DNA from: Dermacentor variabilis
Taxonomy: Eukaryota > Arthropoda > Arachnida > Ixodida > Ixodidae
Direction: 5' to 3'
DNA length: 64,000 nucleotides
Assembly: GCF_050947875.1 (NCBI RefSeq)
Contig: NC_134573.1
Coordinates: 48,866,115-48,930,114, forward strand
Part shown: positions 34,583 through 46,229 of the stretch, piece by piece
How positions within the stretch are numbered: the first letter of the stretch is position 1
How the letters are laid out: each line of letters starts with the position of its first letter
The notes under the pieces: generated by a model
Seen by the model: only the letters and a program-made list of their open reading frames with translations
Told to the model about the DNA's origin: nothing
The model's database searches: none
Made by a program: the position numbers and the translations under genes

Positions 34583-34766
34583 TGTCCGCTCTTGTTCAAT
34601 CCCTTTCTCTATGATTTGGTGCCGTGTGATGATTCTGCGCAGATGGGTCCCAAGTACCGCTCAGACTGTTTCAGGGAAGGCAGCGATGCGGTAGAGTAGA
34701 CGAAGCTGCAAAAAGCCGAGTCGCAGTTTAGCGTGGTTCCTTCCTGCCGCCGCTCCCGCCAAGTGT
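34583..34766. repeat. Dispersed repeat, copy 2 (rearranged)
   Basis: Inverted copy of the GAGCGGACACTC block at about 34583-34620 and a direct copy of the CAGTTTAGCGTGGTTCCTTC block at 34724-34766, relative to 31241-31425. Confidence 0.55.
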
Positions 34767-37150
34767 TTTAGTTCACCCATGATTTAAAGAGAAAGGCGTA
34801 AGAGGTCAGCGAGGCTGTAAAGTTTTGTTAGGCGCTTGAAATGGCGAAACATTTCTGCTGCTCGTTGGCGTAATAACAACAAAGCACACCCCAGCAGGTA
34901 CATTGCAGCAAAAAGATCTTCAAATGAACCACTAGAGCAATCCATCTTTGAGACTAGAATGTTTGATGGCTGGGAGAAAAAATGGCTCTGAAAATTGTCT
35001 ATAAGAGCCTGCATATGTCCCTCATTTGCACAATATTGCAGGTATTGCCACGTGGTGCCCGATAGGAATCAACGGGCATTACCCAAAGCCTAAGTAAGAA
35101 CATATTGTGCAGTGCGAGAATTAGCAATAGAACACACCATTCCCAAATGAGGATCGGTACCACAGCAAACAAGCAAGCAATCTATGAGCTCCTCAGTCAT
35201 GAGCTATCGCGTGTTGATGAAACGCATTACACCTACGTGTCTTGGCAAACATTAAAAGAAAAAACAGTAGCATATGAAACTCATAATCCTTAACTATGAC
35301 ATGTAACACGCTGTCGTACGAGCTATGCAAAAGAATTGAATCGATACTGGTTACCTTCGCTGTTAAATAACTTGCAACAATAAAATGGGGTCACCTTTGC
35401 AAGAATAGCATTGAAAGACGTTGACGACATGTTCTTGTCAAGACGTTTTATTTGTCCCTGGTTTTACCAGACTTCGTAATACTTTCTTCTTTCATCCTTT
35501 TAATTGTTGAACTTTCTGATATGTTAACTTATTACATTGTCGCGTTATTTGTTTCTTGCAAAATTTGTTTCATTGCGTCAAAACTCCTTTTTTTAGCAAT
35601 AAAGGTTGCCTCTCAGTTCTGTGTTTAGGAAATTTCAACCATCATTGTAGCAGCTTCTCTATGTAATCTGATTTTCTTCGGCGAACTGCCTGTTGCTGTT
35701 ATTGGCAGCCACCTTGTCAAGCTACTCGGTGTAGTAGGGTTATGTGACTGCGCCTTTATTGCTTTCAAAGAAACATAAATAAATCATTATATTGAACAGA
35801 ATTGAATTTAATAGAATTAGAAGGTTTTTCAGCAGCACAATTCATGTACAACGAGTACTGAACTGGGTACAATGCATATGGCCGCGTCAATAATGTTCAA
35901 TCAAACAGGTAGTGACTGCTATGGAGAGTTTGAATATAGCATAGCGTTTTAAGAACCGAAACTATGATCGCTGGCGCAACGCTATAACAATTGCCAAAAA
36001 TATTAGCGCTTATCATGCTTTCACTTAGACAAAGCTCACTTTTTGTTCCTTTATAGCATAATGACCGTAGATGTGAACTTTTCATTCTGTGGTCGAAGTT
36101 AACAACACCGGTGGTCCGAAAAAGATCGATTAGGTATGTGGTTACTATAAGCGAGGAGAGCAGCTGGATTTTCTTTTCGCTTACACGAAAGCTAAAAAAA
36201 TGTAGGTTCCGAGAGAATTAAGCAGAATGATCAGCGTTGTTGCCGTGTTGAAATGCGGATCTCATTTGGTAATGACGCCGTAGTGAATTGCAAGGGCAGC
36301 AGATATTCAAAAAAGTCTGATAAAAAACCAAGTACTTTGCCCCCGCGTGAAATTGATATGCGTGAAAAATATTGGCATATATAGGCTGTAAAGGTCTGAA
36401 AAAACTAATGCCAAGCAGTACAAACGCGCCAGCGCATCTCAGAGGAATTGAACTTTTTCTGCGGTATTAATTGCTAATAGCCCAAAGTACAAGCGACAAA
36501 ATCATCAATGAATGCGCGTAAAGGGGACGAATTATATAAAATAAAGAGAAGGTAACTGCAGACCGAGCACGAAGATATATCATTAAGAATTGTAACCATC
36601 ATAGCCTTGTTATGCGGACTTGCTTGCAATATACAGCGCAAACACGAACGCAGGTAGCGAGATGCCTTAAACAGTTGGGGTCAACCTGCCGGGAAGTCAC
36701 ATTCTGCGTTAAGCTATTGATATAAGTAGTAAATTCTTAACGGCGAGTTCGTTGTCACACTCTTCTAAAAGAAGATGCTGAATTTGGTGACCTCCATGAC
36801 CACTTCTTATACGAATGTAAATTAAATTATAAAAAAAAATGTTAAGCTATTCATAACAATAATTATGTCGATAGAGCCGCTGTTTCATTGGCCGTTTCAC
36901 AGGAAAGCTAAGTTCTTTGATCTATTCATCCTCATAAAAACAGTGTTCTACCAGGAGTGAAGTGCTAATTTATCATGTCACAGAAGAGACTAGGTTAAAC
37001 AGATTATATATTGTCGAGTCTTTCTTAGCATCATTTAAAACCTTAATTGCAATAGTCCTCCAAATACAAACGGCTCTAATGTCAAACCGCGAAGTCTGAA
37101 AAGCAATGCAAATAAGGAACAATAGTAAAAACGTGCGCTCTAATTATTTA
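34767..37150. other. No gene recognised
   Basis: AT-rich anonymous DNA with short ORFs only (for example 34784-35014 minus, 35105-35293 plus). No transposon motif or tRNA seen. Confidence 0.4.
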
Positions 37151-37159
37151 CCTTTCTTT

Positions 37160-37441
37160 TTATCCTGATGCACAGAATGCATACTGTGGACCAATACAGC
37201 GGTTAAGGACAATGTGCCGCAAGACTGCATCGACCATTTTGTGGACACGTGTGGAGTCATCGTGCCAAAACACAGCCGAGACTTGTGCCCCGACGGCGAA
37301 GGAGACTACTAGTGTTGAAAGAAGCGCTCCAAAAGATGACATCACTAAATGAACGTTTGTTAAGCTCATCATCACAATAAAGGTATATAGATAAACAGGA
37401 AAAAATAAACTGCTTGCAATGTTCTGAGTGATGTTACACAT
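37160..37441 (-). CDS. Hydrophobic ORF of unknown function, possible exon
   Basis: A 93-codon frame. Residues about 12-58 are strongly hydrophobic (SSLFFPVYLYTFIVMM, then LVMSSFGALLSTLVVSFAVG), enough for one or two membrane spans. A basic, His-containing tail HKMVDAVLRHIVLNRC follows. It is unlike the retroelement proteins around it. It might be an exon of a membrane protein such as a chemoreceptor, but the splice signals next to it are not convincing. I do not recognise the family, and an ORF this short can occur by chance. Confidence 0.25.
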   Translation of the reverse strand: MCNITQNIASSLFFPVYLYTFIVMMSLTNVHLVMSSFGALLSTLVVSFAVGAQVSAVFWHDDSTRVHKMVDAVLRHIVLNRCIGPQYAFCASG

Positions 37442-37449
37442 GGCGGAGC

Positions 37450-39384
37450 GAATAATGTAAGACGTCTAGTACTCTTTTATGTTACATATGCGACACATAT
37501 CTTTTTTATATTTAAGGCGTCTTTACCTTTTAAATTATTTATGTGTGTATTTGTTGCTGATCGAAGCTGCAGCTTCTCCGTAAATACATTTAAATTTAAA
37601 TGCACAATACACAAAGCGACCGATTTAGACAAAATATTCTCTTGCGCAGGTATTTTACAACAGAAAAATTAAGCGTCAGCGCTGTTTATAACCAACGGGG
37701 AACAGTTTTGTGAAGAAAAGGCGACATTTAGAGGAATTTGCAGTGCAAAGGCGATGCTTAGATTGTGGATCTCATATCGTGCTTGATTCTGTATTTGTCG
37801 TGCCTTATATGCTAATACTTGACTTGCAAGTCCTGTTCTACCTTTTAGAGCATGAAGTCAACTTCGGGGGAAAAATTTGTCGACCGTAATGAGTACAGAT
37901 TACTAGCCTATGGTGAAGAGCACACATTTCTAGGCAAATTATAGCCTCATAATATGCGTTACATTCTTATTATGTTTAAAAGAAAGGGAACCTGGATGTC
38001 GCGGCAACACTCAAAACATTTATTTGCTTAAACGCAGCGATACTATCTTTGGTAGTAATCTGAGTGAGTGCCTGAATTCTGCAATGAAAGAAAACTAATG
38101 ACTATGTGAATTGTCGGAGAACAGTGACTGAATAATAAAAAGCAACTACCCGTTCCCAATTCACACGCCTTGCTATAAAACAAGCCATATCAGGAATTCT
38201 TGCAAGATTTCACTTGATGTGGTGGACTGCATGCCTAACTATGTGAGGAATAGGTGTGCAAAGCGTCAAAAAAATCAGGTTTTTTAAAGAAAAAAGTTAA
38301 CCGTAGACGATTGCACTTCATAAATATATCTTCGAATGACATTCTTACGGAAGTCCAAAATTTATACACGATAGGGCCCCGGCTGCCGCACGAGGCGTTT
38401 CGATGTGTTCGCGCGCCCCGGTGCGCTGTGCATTTCGGAGGCCACGCACAGGGTTCGCGGTGGCGGCGGTGGATGGCGCTCAATGTTCTTAAAGAATCGC
38501 GAAAGAGGGGTCCAGTTGGGGTCCAGTCACTACGCTCATTCAATGCTAAAGCATAACCGTCAACAGCCATGAGGCCTGTTCTTTCTTTTGACTGACCTTT
38601 GCAAATTATGAAGACAAGACATGGTCCTCTTTTGCGGCATCTTCTTCTATTGAGCTTGCGAGATCACTCGCAGTAACTAGCAATATGGCAAAGAAAGTCG
38701 CTTGCAAAAATGTGATAAGCTTGCCTAGAAAAATCCTCCTTCCGAAGCCTTACTATTATATTTCAAAGCAACCAGAATAGCTATCGCAAATAGAGACGGA
38801 TTTCATGATCCCTTCCTTATTTCGTTCCTCACGCTTTTATTGCGGTCACAATTATAAGAAAACTCCGGAGGCACTTTGCCGTCGGCGTCGTTGTGGCCCT
38901 GAAGTTGCATATGAGTGAAAGCATATAAAGGTGATCCAGCGTACGCGGTTCAACCTCGCGTGAGCGAGCGAGGAACGCGGCCAGGATACGCGCCCTCTCC
39001 TGTGGCGCGCGATGCATGGGGCGTCAGGCGAGGGAGGAGGGGCGTTCGTGAGTTGAGTTGTTGAGTTGAGTGGTTGTAGGCTACTGGTGGAATTAGCTTG
39101 CAGTTGCTGCTGGCAAGTGCGCCACCGTAGCGACACTTAAAACAAATAAATCACAGAAATCAGACACAGACCTCACAATTACAATTAGTCACTCCTAATG
39201 CCAACATGTGGAGGCCAAACGCGTGTCCTGCAGGTAATTTAAAGGAAGGCGGAAACCTGGTTCCTACACAACTGGTTCCCACGCGGGAAAACAATGTCCT
39301 GAAGAGAACTGTGGTGAGTTCCTATCTTCCTGAGGGACCCGAATAACAGACTACGCGTTATACAGAGTACAGCACATAAGGTAA
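37450..39384. other. No gene recognised
   Basis: Mixed DNA. A CpG-rich patch at 38380-38520 and a GAGTTGAGTTGTTGAGTTGAG simple repeat at about 39050-39070 are the only structures I see. Confidence 0.4.
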
Positions 39385-41035
39385 TGTACAATGTCCCCGC
39401 ACACACCACACTTTGAACATAATGGAGACAACGCCAGGCTAGTCTTATACATCTATACCAGTGTACCAGCAGAGCCCGTGCGAACGTGGAGCTTTAAAGT
39501 GGCTTCGCTTGTTTTGAGGCCCTTGGTCACACATGTCTTTTCAGGTGAGCTCCACAAAGAACTGAATTGGCAGAACACCGCTTATCTGAAGAGACTCTGA
39601 TCCTCTTGAGGCACTTTTCTCAATGGATTCCTGACAGTGCTCTATGGGGGAGGCTGTCCGCCCTCTCGTTGCCTATGATTCCTATGTGTGAGGGCACCCA
39701 TTGGAAACGTATGGAAAAGCCTTTGATATGGAGATTGTGCACCGAGCGTAGGGAGCTAAGACATAAGGCCTCAGTCGGGAACACGTGTTCTAACCTTTGA
39801 AAGGCAGATTTCGAATCTGTAAGAATGACGACAGGTTGAGGCGTACAAAACCATAGCTTCTTTTGTGCTGCCTCAATTGCAACGCTTTCGGTCATTGTGG
39901 AGGACACGGCTGCAGTGAAGCGAACAGACCAGCCATACTTCAAAGAGGGAATGAGTAAAGCAGCTGCAATAGATCCTCTGACTTTGTGCATAGAGCCATC
40001 AGTAAAAATTTGAAGATGACGTGCAAATTCAGCCTCAAGGTTTTCCAGTGCGAGCGAACGCGTGGCCGCCAAGGGAGAACTCCGCTTAGCGCCAACGTGA
40101 GGAGTTGTCAACGAACAATCAAGGCTCGCGAATGACCAAGGTGGTTTCAACCTGTTAGTTCGACCTCTAGCGTCAAGACCCAGGTAACCAAGAGTATTAA
40201 GGGCCAAGTACGCTCGGAGCTCCGATCATTTTCGAAGGCGCTGTAGAAGGGCTTGCCGGGCTACCGTCTGTTTGAGGTGGTCAATTTGCATCAATAACCT
40301 TTGTGGAGTGACTAGGCTAAGGGTCTAGACTCATAAATTACTGAATCGGCAGGAGCAGTCTGCGGAACGCCAAGAGCCCTACGTAAGCCATTTCTGTGCA
40401 AAACCTCAAGTCGTTGCAGCTGTGACAGCGAGGGGGAAATTAAAGGGAGCTCATACATTATTCGACTCGTCACAAGTGCATCGTGCAGCCTGATCCTAGA
40501 AGAAAGGTGATTTCCCCATCGCTCACTTTCAGCTCTATGGATCAGATTGAGACGCGAAGATAGTGATGTCACAATCGGGTCCACAGCTCGTCGCCACTGT
40601 AGACGGTAGTCAATAATGACGCACAAAAAGCGCTTGTGCTTCAATTGGCGAAGGTAAGATTGATCAAGGCCTATCTTCAGCCGCGCATACCGTCTTCCTC
40701 TACCTGGAAACATAATGAAGCCATATTTTTCCACCGAGAGAGTCAACCAAGCACCTTGAAGGTAATCTTGAACTGAAAGTAATCCCTGTCGAGCTATCAG
40801 AGCTAAACGCTTGTGTTGATATCCGGTTAACCAAAGACAAATGTCGTCCACATATATCGATATATGGGCATGCCTGCAATGTTATTGCACTTTAGCGGGA
40901 AGACCAGCCATTACAACATTAAAGAACGTTGGGGAAAGAACACTTCTCTGAGATACACCTTGCGATAGCGCCCTTTCGAGGCTTACGATACTTCCTAACC
41001 ACACTTGAATTTTATGTTCACAAAACTCACATCAC
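39385..41035 (-). mobile_element. I-type LINE, 5'-truncated, head-to-head with LINE-A copy 2
   Basis: It holds RT from motif B onward plus RNase H on the minus strand. Its truncated 5' end at about 41035 directly meets the truncated 5' end of the plus-strand LINE-A copy. The left boundary is approximate. Confidence 0.75.
39620..41030 (-). pseudogene. LINE ORF2 fragment: RT motif B to RNase H
   Basis: From the right: GVSQRSVLSPTFFNVVMAGL (motif B, normally GVPQGSVLSP), ISIYVDDICLWLTG (YVDD, near 40845), then thumb sequence to the stop at 40312. A second frame, 40207-39620, gives RNase H: IFTDGSMHKVRG, TESVAIEAAQKK, ILTDSKSAF and FQWVPSHIGIIGNERADSL, with all four acidic residues present. A stop and frameshift between about 40310 and 40210, and frame loss upstream of motif C, disable it. 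The protein differs from 1448-4015 and LINE-A, so it is a further I-type family. Confidence 0.8.
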
Positions 41036-41089
41036 GGTACCTCCAAAGGGCCCGTGAACTAATCTCAATCTCTTAAACACACAGCACCC

Positions 41090-42836
41090 AACACATTTAT
41101 CCTAATGGAAACAAATACTACAGTGGAGTGTACGAGGACTTCTACATAACCTGGACGACGTTAGAGAACTACTACAGAAACATAATCCAAGGTTGCTGCG
41201 TGTTCAAGAGAAACATCTGAAACCTGCACAGACAAACTTTCTACGTCAGTACACAATCTATCGTAAAGACAGAACGAGGCTAACGCCTCCGTCGGTGTTG
41301 CGGTAGTTACGGACAAGTCTGTAGTTTGCTCGCGAGCACATCGACCTCCACACGCTCCATGAGGAAGTGTCAGTTCGGGCACCCCTTTTTAAGGAAGGGG
41401 TGACTGTGTGTTCTATATACTTACCACCTAACTATCATCTGCGATAAACTGATTTTTATAACCTAATTAATCAGCTTCCTAACCCCTACATACTCGATGT
41501 AAGTGACCAATTTGCTGTAACATTAAACTGGATGACTGTGCTTGAGAACCCTCCGTATATTCCTCGATGTAAATTAGCATCGGCGGATTGGGAGCATTTT
41601 AAAGAATCATCTAATTTACCACCAGATTTTATAAATAATTTTACTATAGATGATGCCGTTGCATATTTTGCCGCTTTTATTATTGATACAGCCGAAAAGT
41701 TTATCCCGCAGAGGAATGGTGGTTCACCAACAAGACATGTTCCCTGGTGAAACGAAGATTGTAGAGCTGCGCGAAAATGAGAGAACAAGGCATGGGGCGT
41801 ATTGGGCAGATCGCCTAATGCCGAAAATCTAATTCAGTCTAAACAAATTACATTAGAGGGAGGGCGGACACGACGTCAGGCTGAGAGAGAGAAAACTGGG
41901 TGAGGTTCCTCTCCGCCATTAATTCATACACACAGGAGGCAAAAGTGTCGAATATCTTGAGAAAGCTAAAAGGGACGCAAATCGATCCGTTGTCTGGTGA
42001 ACTAACAAGGGGATACCTTGCAAGATCAGGCAGACTCTCTTGCGGAACACTTTGAGCGTGGGTCGAGCTCAATAGACTATTCTGAATCTTTCCTTAAATA
42101 CGAAGAAATAGAAGAACTTAAGCCATTTGTCCGTTAATGCAGACACGCCCAAGCGTATAAGCGGCCATTCAGTATGGCCGAGTTGAGAGCTGCGTTGATC
42201 TCATGCAAGAGCACTGCACCAGGACCTGACCAAGCCATGTATGGCATGATCATAAACTTGCAAACTGACACACAAGTTACACTACTCACACTCTTCAACA
42301 ATATTCGGGCTGCCGGATACCTTCCATACAATTGGAAAGAAGCGATTGTGGTCAATTTTTTGAAGCAGGGGAAAGGCAGTACCATGGCGGCAAGTTATTG
42401 CCCGATAGCTCTTACAAGCGGCCTGCGTAAGCTTTTAAAAAAAAAGATTATTCGCAGATGCATTTCCTTGAACTCATCAATATACTCAACAATATATCCG
42501 CGATGCATTTGTACATAAACAGTTTTTCTTGTCAATATTCCTCGATATCGAGAAGGCGTTACTGGATCATGCGGTACTTGTCTGGAATGGGCATCTGTGC
42601 AAATATGCTGAAAATAATTGAAAGTTATTTGTTCAATCATATCTCTCGCGTGAAATCGGCAACCTATTGTTGCGACCTTTTACACAAGAAGCAGGTGTAC
42701 CCCAGGGTGGCGTGCTTAGTTGTACGTTCTTTATTGTGAAGATGAACACGCTTCGTGCTGCATTACCACCTGCCATTTTTTATTCCGTCTACGTGGGCGA
42801 GATTAAAATCGGCTTCAAATCCTGTTGCCTGGCAGT
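41090..42836 (+). pseudogene. LINE-A copy 2 ORF2, first part (endonuclease to RT motif C)
   Basis: The endonuclease is readable only by changing frames (METNT, HNLDDVRELLQKHNP, RKDR). The linker at 41532-41750 is clear: RCKLASADWEHFKESS and FTIDDAVAYFAAFIIDTA, parallel to LINE-A. RT motifs persist in pieces: MAELRAALISCKSTAPGPDQ, GVPQGGVLSCTFFIVKMNTL (motif B at 42680) and FYSVYVGEIKIGF, where YVDD has become YVGE. Over ten stops or frameshifts are visible. It is cut at 42836 by the RTE insertion. Confidence 0.8.
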
Positions 42837-44092
42837 ATGCGAAGACAGATTCAGGAATCAGGAATCAGGAACACCTTAGACTTCTGTCAACCAAAGGACC
42901 AGGCAGGATTCCGTAAAGGCTACTCAACAATAGACCATATTCACACTATCAATCAAGTTATAGAGAAATGTGCAGAATATAACCAACCCTTATATATAGC
43001 TTTCATTGATTACGAGAAAGCGTCTGATTCAGTCGAAACCTCAGCAGTCATGGATGCATTACGGAATCGGGGTGTAGATGAGCCATATGTAAAAATACTG
43101 GAAGATATCTATAGCGGCTCCACAGCCACCGTAGTCCTCCATAAAGCAAGCAACAAAATCCCAATACAGAAAGGCGTCAGGCAGGGAGATACGATATCTC
43201 CAATGCTATTCACAGCGTGTTTACAGGAGGTACTCAGAGACCTGGATTGGGAAGAATTGGGGATAAAAGTTAATGGAGAATACCTTAGTAACTTGCGATT
43301 CGCTGATGATATTGCCTTGCTTAGTAACTCAGGGGACCAATTGCAATGCATGCTCACTGACCTGGAGAGGCAAAGCAGAAGAGTGGGTCTAAAAATTAAT
43401 CTGCAGAAAACTAAAGTAATGCTTAACAGTCTCGGGAGAGAACAGCAATTTACAATAGGCAGCGAGGCACTGGAAGTCGTAAGGGAATACATCTACTTAG
43501 GGCAGGTAGTGACGGCGGATCCGGATCATGAGACGGAAATAATCAGAAGAATAAGAATGGGCTGGGGTGCGTTTGGCAGGCATTCCCAAATCATGAACAG
43601 CAGGTTGCCATTATCCCTCAAGAGAAAAGTATATAATAGCTGTGTCTTACCAGTACTCACCTACGGGGCAGAAACCTGGAGGCTTACTAAAAGGGTTCTA
43701 CTCAAATTGAGGACGACACAACGAGCTATGGAAAGAACAATGATAGGTGTAACGTTAAAGGATAAGAAAAGAGCAGATTGGGTGAGGGAACAAACGCGAG
43801 TTAATGACATCTTAGTTGAAATCAAGAAAAAGAAATGGGCATGGGCAGGACATGTAATGAGGAGGGAAGATAACCGATGGTCATTAAGGGTTACGGACTG
43901 GATCCCAAGGGAAGGGAAGCGTAGCAGGGGGCGGCAGAAAGTTAGGTGGGCGGATGAGATTAAGAAGTTTGCAGGGACGGCATGGCCACAATTAGTACAT
44001 GACCGGGGTTGTTGGAGAAGCATGGGAGAGGCCTTTGCCCTGCAGTGGGCGTAACCAGGCTGATGATGATGATGATGATGATGCGAAGACAG
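42837..44092 (+). mobile_element. BovB-like RTE LINE, 5'-truncated, 12-bp TSD
   Basis: ATGCGAAGACAG at 42837-42848 and 44081-44092 flanks a 1232-bp body that ends in a (TGA)n tail (about 44061-44083). The first bases of the right duplication could be part of the tail. The insert splits LINE-A copy 2 ORF2 just after the VCEDR codons. Confidence 0.92.
42849..44054 (+). CDS. RTE reverse transcriptase, C-terminal two thirds, open frame
   Basis: An open frame of about 400 codons. RT motifs: KDQAGFRKGYSTIDHI, FIDYEKASDSV (motif A, usually DYEKAFD), GVRQGDTISPMLFTA (B), NLRFADDIALLS (C, FADD) and GLKINLQKTKVML (D), then EYIYLGQVV. The C-terminal region has TYGAETW, the block ERTMIGV and WAWAGHVMRR, as in BovB/RTE enzymes. 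No RNase H, as expected. The upstream endonuclease is lost to truncation. The first Met in this frame (42825) lies in the host LINE, so no native start exists. With no stop across the body, this is one of the younger insertions. Confidence 0.9.
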   Translation: MQESGIRNTLDFCQPKDQAGFRKGYSTIDHIHTINQVIEKCAEYNQPLYIAFIDYEKASDSVETSAVMDALRNRGVDEPYVKILEDIYSGSTATVVLHKASNKIPIQKGVRQGDTISPMLFTACLQEVLRDLDWEELGIKVNGEYLSNLRFADDIALLSNSGDQLQCMLTDLERQSRRVGLKINLQKTKVMLNSLGREQQFTIGSEALEVVREYIYLGQVVTADPDHETEIIRRIRMGWGAFGRHSQIMNSRLPLSLKRKVYNSCVLPVLTYGAETWRLTKRVLLKLRTTQRAMERTMIGVTLKDKKRADWVREQTRVNDILVEIKKKKWAWAGHVMRREDNRWSLRVTDWIPREGKRSRGRQKVRWADEIKKFAGTAWPQLVHDRGCWRSMGEAFALQWA

Positions 44093-45620
44093 GTACAGCA
44101 GGGCTCGAACAAGTTGTCTAAAGGGGCAGACCAAAACGAATTTAAAATCAATCCGCACAATAGTTTTTGTGTCCTTTTTACTAGAAAGAGAGGCCTGGTT
44201 CCAGATCCTTGTGTTCAACTGTGTGGACATCAAATACCTATCAATAAAGAACACAAATTTCTAGGTATTATACTTGACTGTAAGCTTACTTTCATTCCTC
44301 ACATTAAATATCTTAAAGAAAAATGTCTGAGGGCAATGAATATTACTTAATTCCTATCCCACGCAGCACGGGGTAGCGACAGGAAGTGTCTGATGAATGT
44401 TTATGAGAGCCTAATTTGATCAACATTGAAATACGGTGCCGTCGTATATAACTCTGCCGCTCCGAGCGCACTAAAGATTCTAGATCCTGATCATGTCCAC
44501 CATCTAGGTGTCCGCGTAGCCAGTGGCGCTTTCAGGACAAACCATATTGAAAGCTTATACGCTGAATCAAATGAAAGGTCACTCCACCTGCAGAGAACTT
44601 ACATAATTCTCCCATATTTCCTGTAAATACACTCCAATCACCAACATAATGTTTTAACACTGTTAACAATATGACGTGTGCTACACTTTTCCGTACACTT
44701 TTCCGTAATCATCCCTCTGTAAGATAGCCTTTCTCACAGCGTGTGAGGGAGTTTATTGATGAAATGCATGTCCCACTCCTCGAGCTTCGCTTGATGCATA
44801 CAACCAAGCTCTTACCACCTTAAGAATGGCTGGTGGTAGAATGCGACATATCCTTTCTAGAAGTAACAAAACACGCACCAGAGATTGAAATTCGAATGCA
44901 TTTCCTAGAACTCCAGCACAAGAACTCCTGCGCGGGGTTCTACACGGACATTTCGAAGTCAAATGCCAGGGTGTCCTATGCAGCCGTCGGTCCATCCTTC
45001 TCAGAATCCGATGTACTGCGTCCGGAAACAAATATCTTTACCGCCGAGTCCTACGCATTACTGTTTGCTGTGAAGCATATAAGAAAATAAAAACTTCAAA
45101 AATCAGCTATATATACAGACTCCCTAAGCGTCGTGAAGGCGTTGATGTCACTCTATACACAAAAAATGCAGTATTTAATGAACTCCATTCCATCTTGTCT
45201 AAAGCGCACATATCTAACCAGCATATCATTATATGCTGGGTGCCTGGCCAGAGGGGCATCGAGGGTAGCGTTCTGGCGGACGAGCTGGCCACGTCAATCG
45301 CATCGCGAGCTGTTAACCCTACCGTTGATGTGCCTGTCACAAATCTGAGGCATTTCTTACGAAGGAAACTGCGAAACCACTGGCAGTGCACGTCGGTCTC
45401 GGAAACAAATAATAAGCTCCACGTGATAGAGCCGCAGGTAGGATTCCGTCGTTCAGCAACAAAATCACGCCGAACAGATGTCCTATTCTGTCGTCTCAGA
45501 ATACGACCCACATTTGGCAACCTTAACTTCCTAGTCACTGGACATGACCCTCCAACCTGTGGTAGATGCGGGGAGAGGCTGACCGTCCTCCACGTCCTAC
45601 TGGAGTGTCGGGAAGCCTAA
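44093..45620 (+). pseudogene. LINE-A copy 2 ORF2, second part (RT thumb, RNase H, zinc tail)
   Basis: It resumes with FKINPHNSFCVLFTRKRGL and FLGIILDCKLTFIPHIKYL. A later frame gives YGAVVYNSAAPSALKILDP, then RNase H in pieces: GFYTDISKSNARVSYAAVG, TAESYALLFAVKHIRK, CWVPGQRGIEGSVLADELA. The C-terminal CGRCGERLTVLHVLLEC closes it at 45620. At least six frame breaks. Matching order and spacing to 24170-25700 show it is the continuation of the part before the RTE insertion. Confidence 0.8.
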
Positions 45621-46229
45621 TCTGAGAGGAGACATTTTTCCTTAGCATATCGGCAGCACATTCCTCTTCATTGTGTAATGTTTTTCGGTCCAGAACCGCT
45701 TTTCAATACAAACTCAGTCCTAGGTTCCCTCAGAGATGTCTTACATGTTATTAGTCCCATACATTCGTAGCGCTTCCTCTGTTCAGAGGATGCCGCTTTA
45801 ATAGTCGTACTGTATAGCACATGTCTCCAGGATTTCGCGTTTCAAGGGCTCTTGTGAGGCAGTTGTGCTGTAGCTAATTTTTGCGTCTTACATGTTCTCT
45901 ATATCATATCATTCTTCCGCAATGCAGCGTAAGGCTCATAGTACTCGTTATTAGTCATCGCCATAATCTGAGCACGTACATTTTACGCACTTTACCGTGA
46001 CTATTTTAGGCCCCTTTACAGCCACGCCAAATCAACTTCACAGAACTCGTCATGGGCACGTTGTAAGTGCTAGGCGGCGCCCTGTCTTTCGGACCCCTAG
46101 CGCCGTCTGACGAATAGTTGCTCAAGTGTGGTAGGATTACTCACGGCGTCAACAGCTTGCGCTGCGTGTTTGGCGCCCTGTCAAACGGTAGTGATCGCGC
46201 GAAACAGCGTGCCGATATTAATTTTAGCC

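Noticed and set aside
42825..42848. Met 42825 as the RTE start
   Set aside because: It lies in the host LINE-A and the target duplication; the RTE is 5'-truncated.
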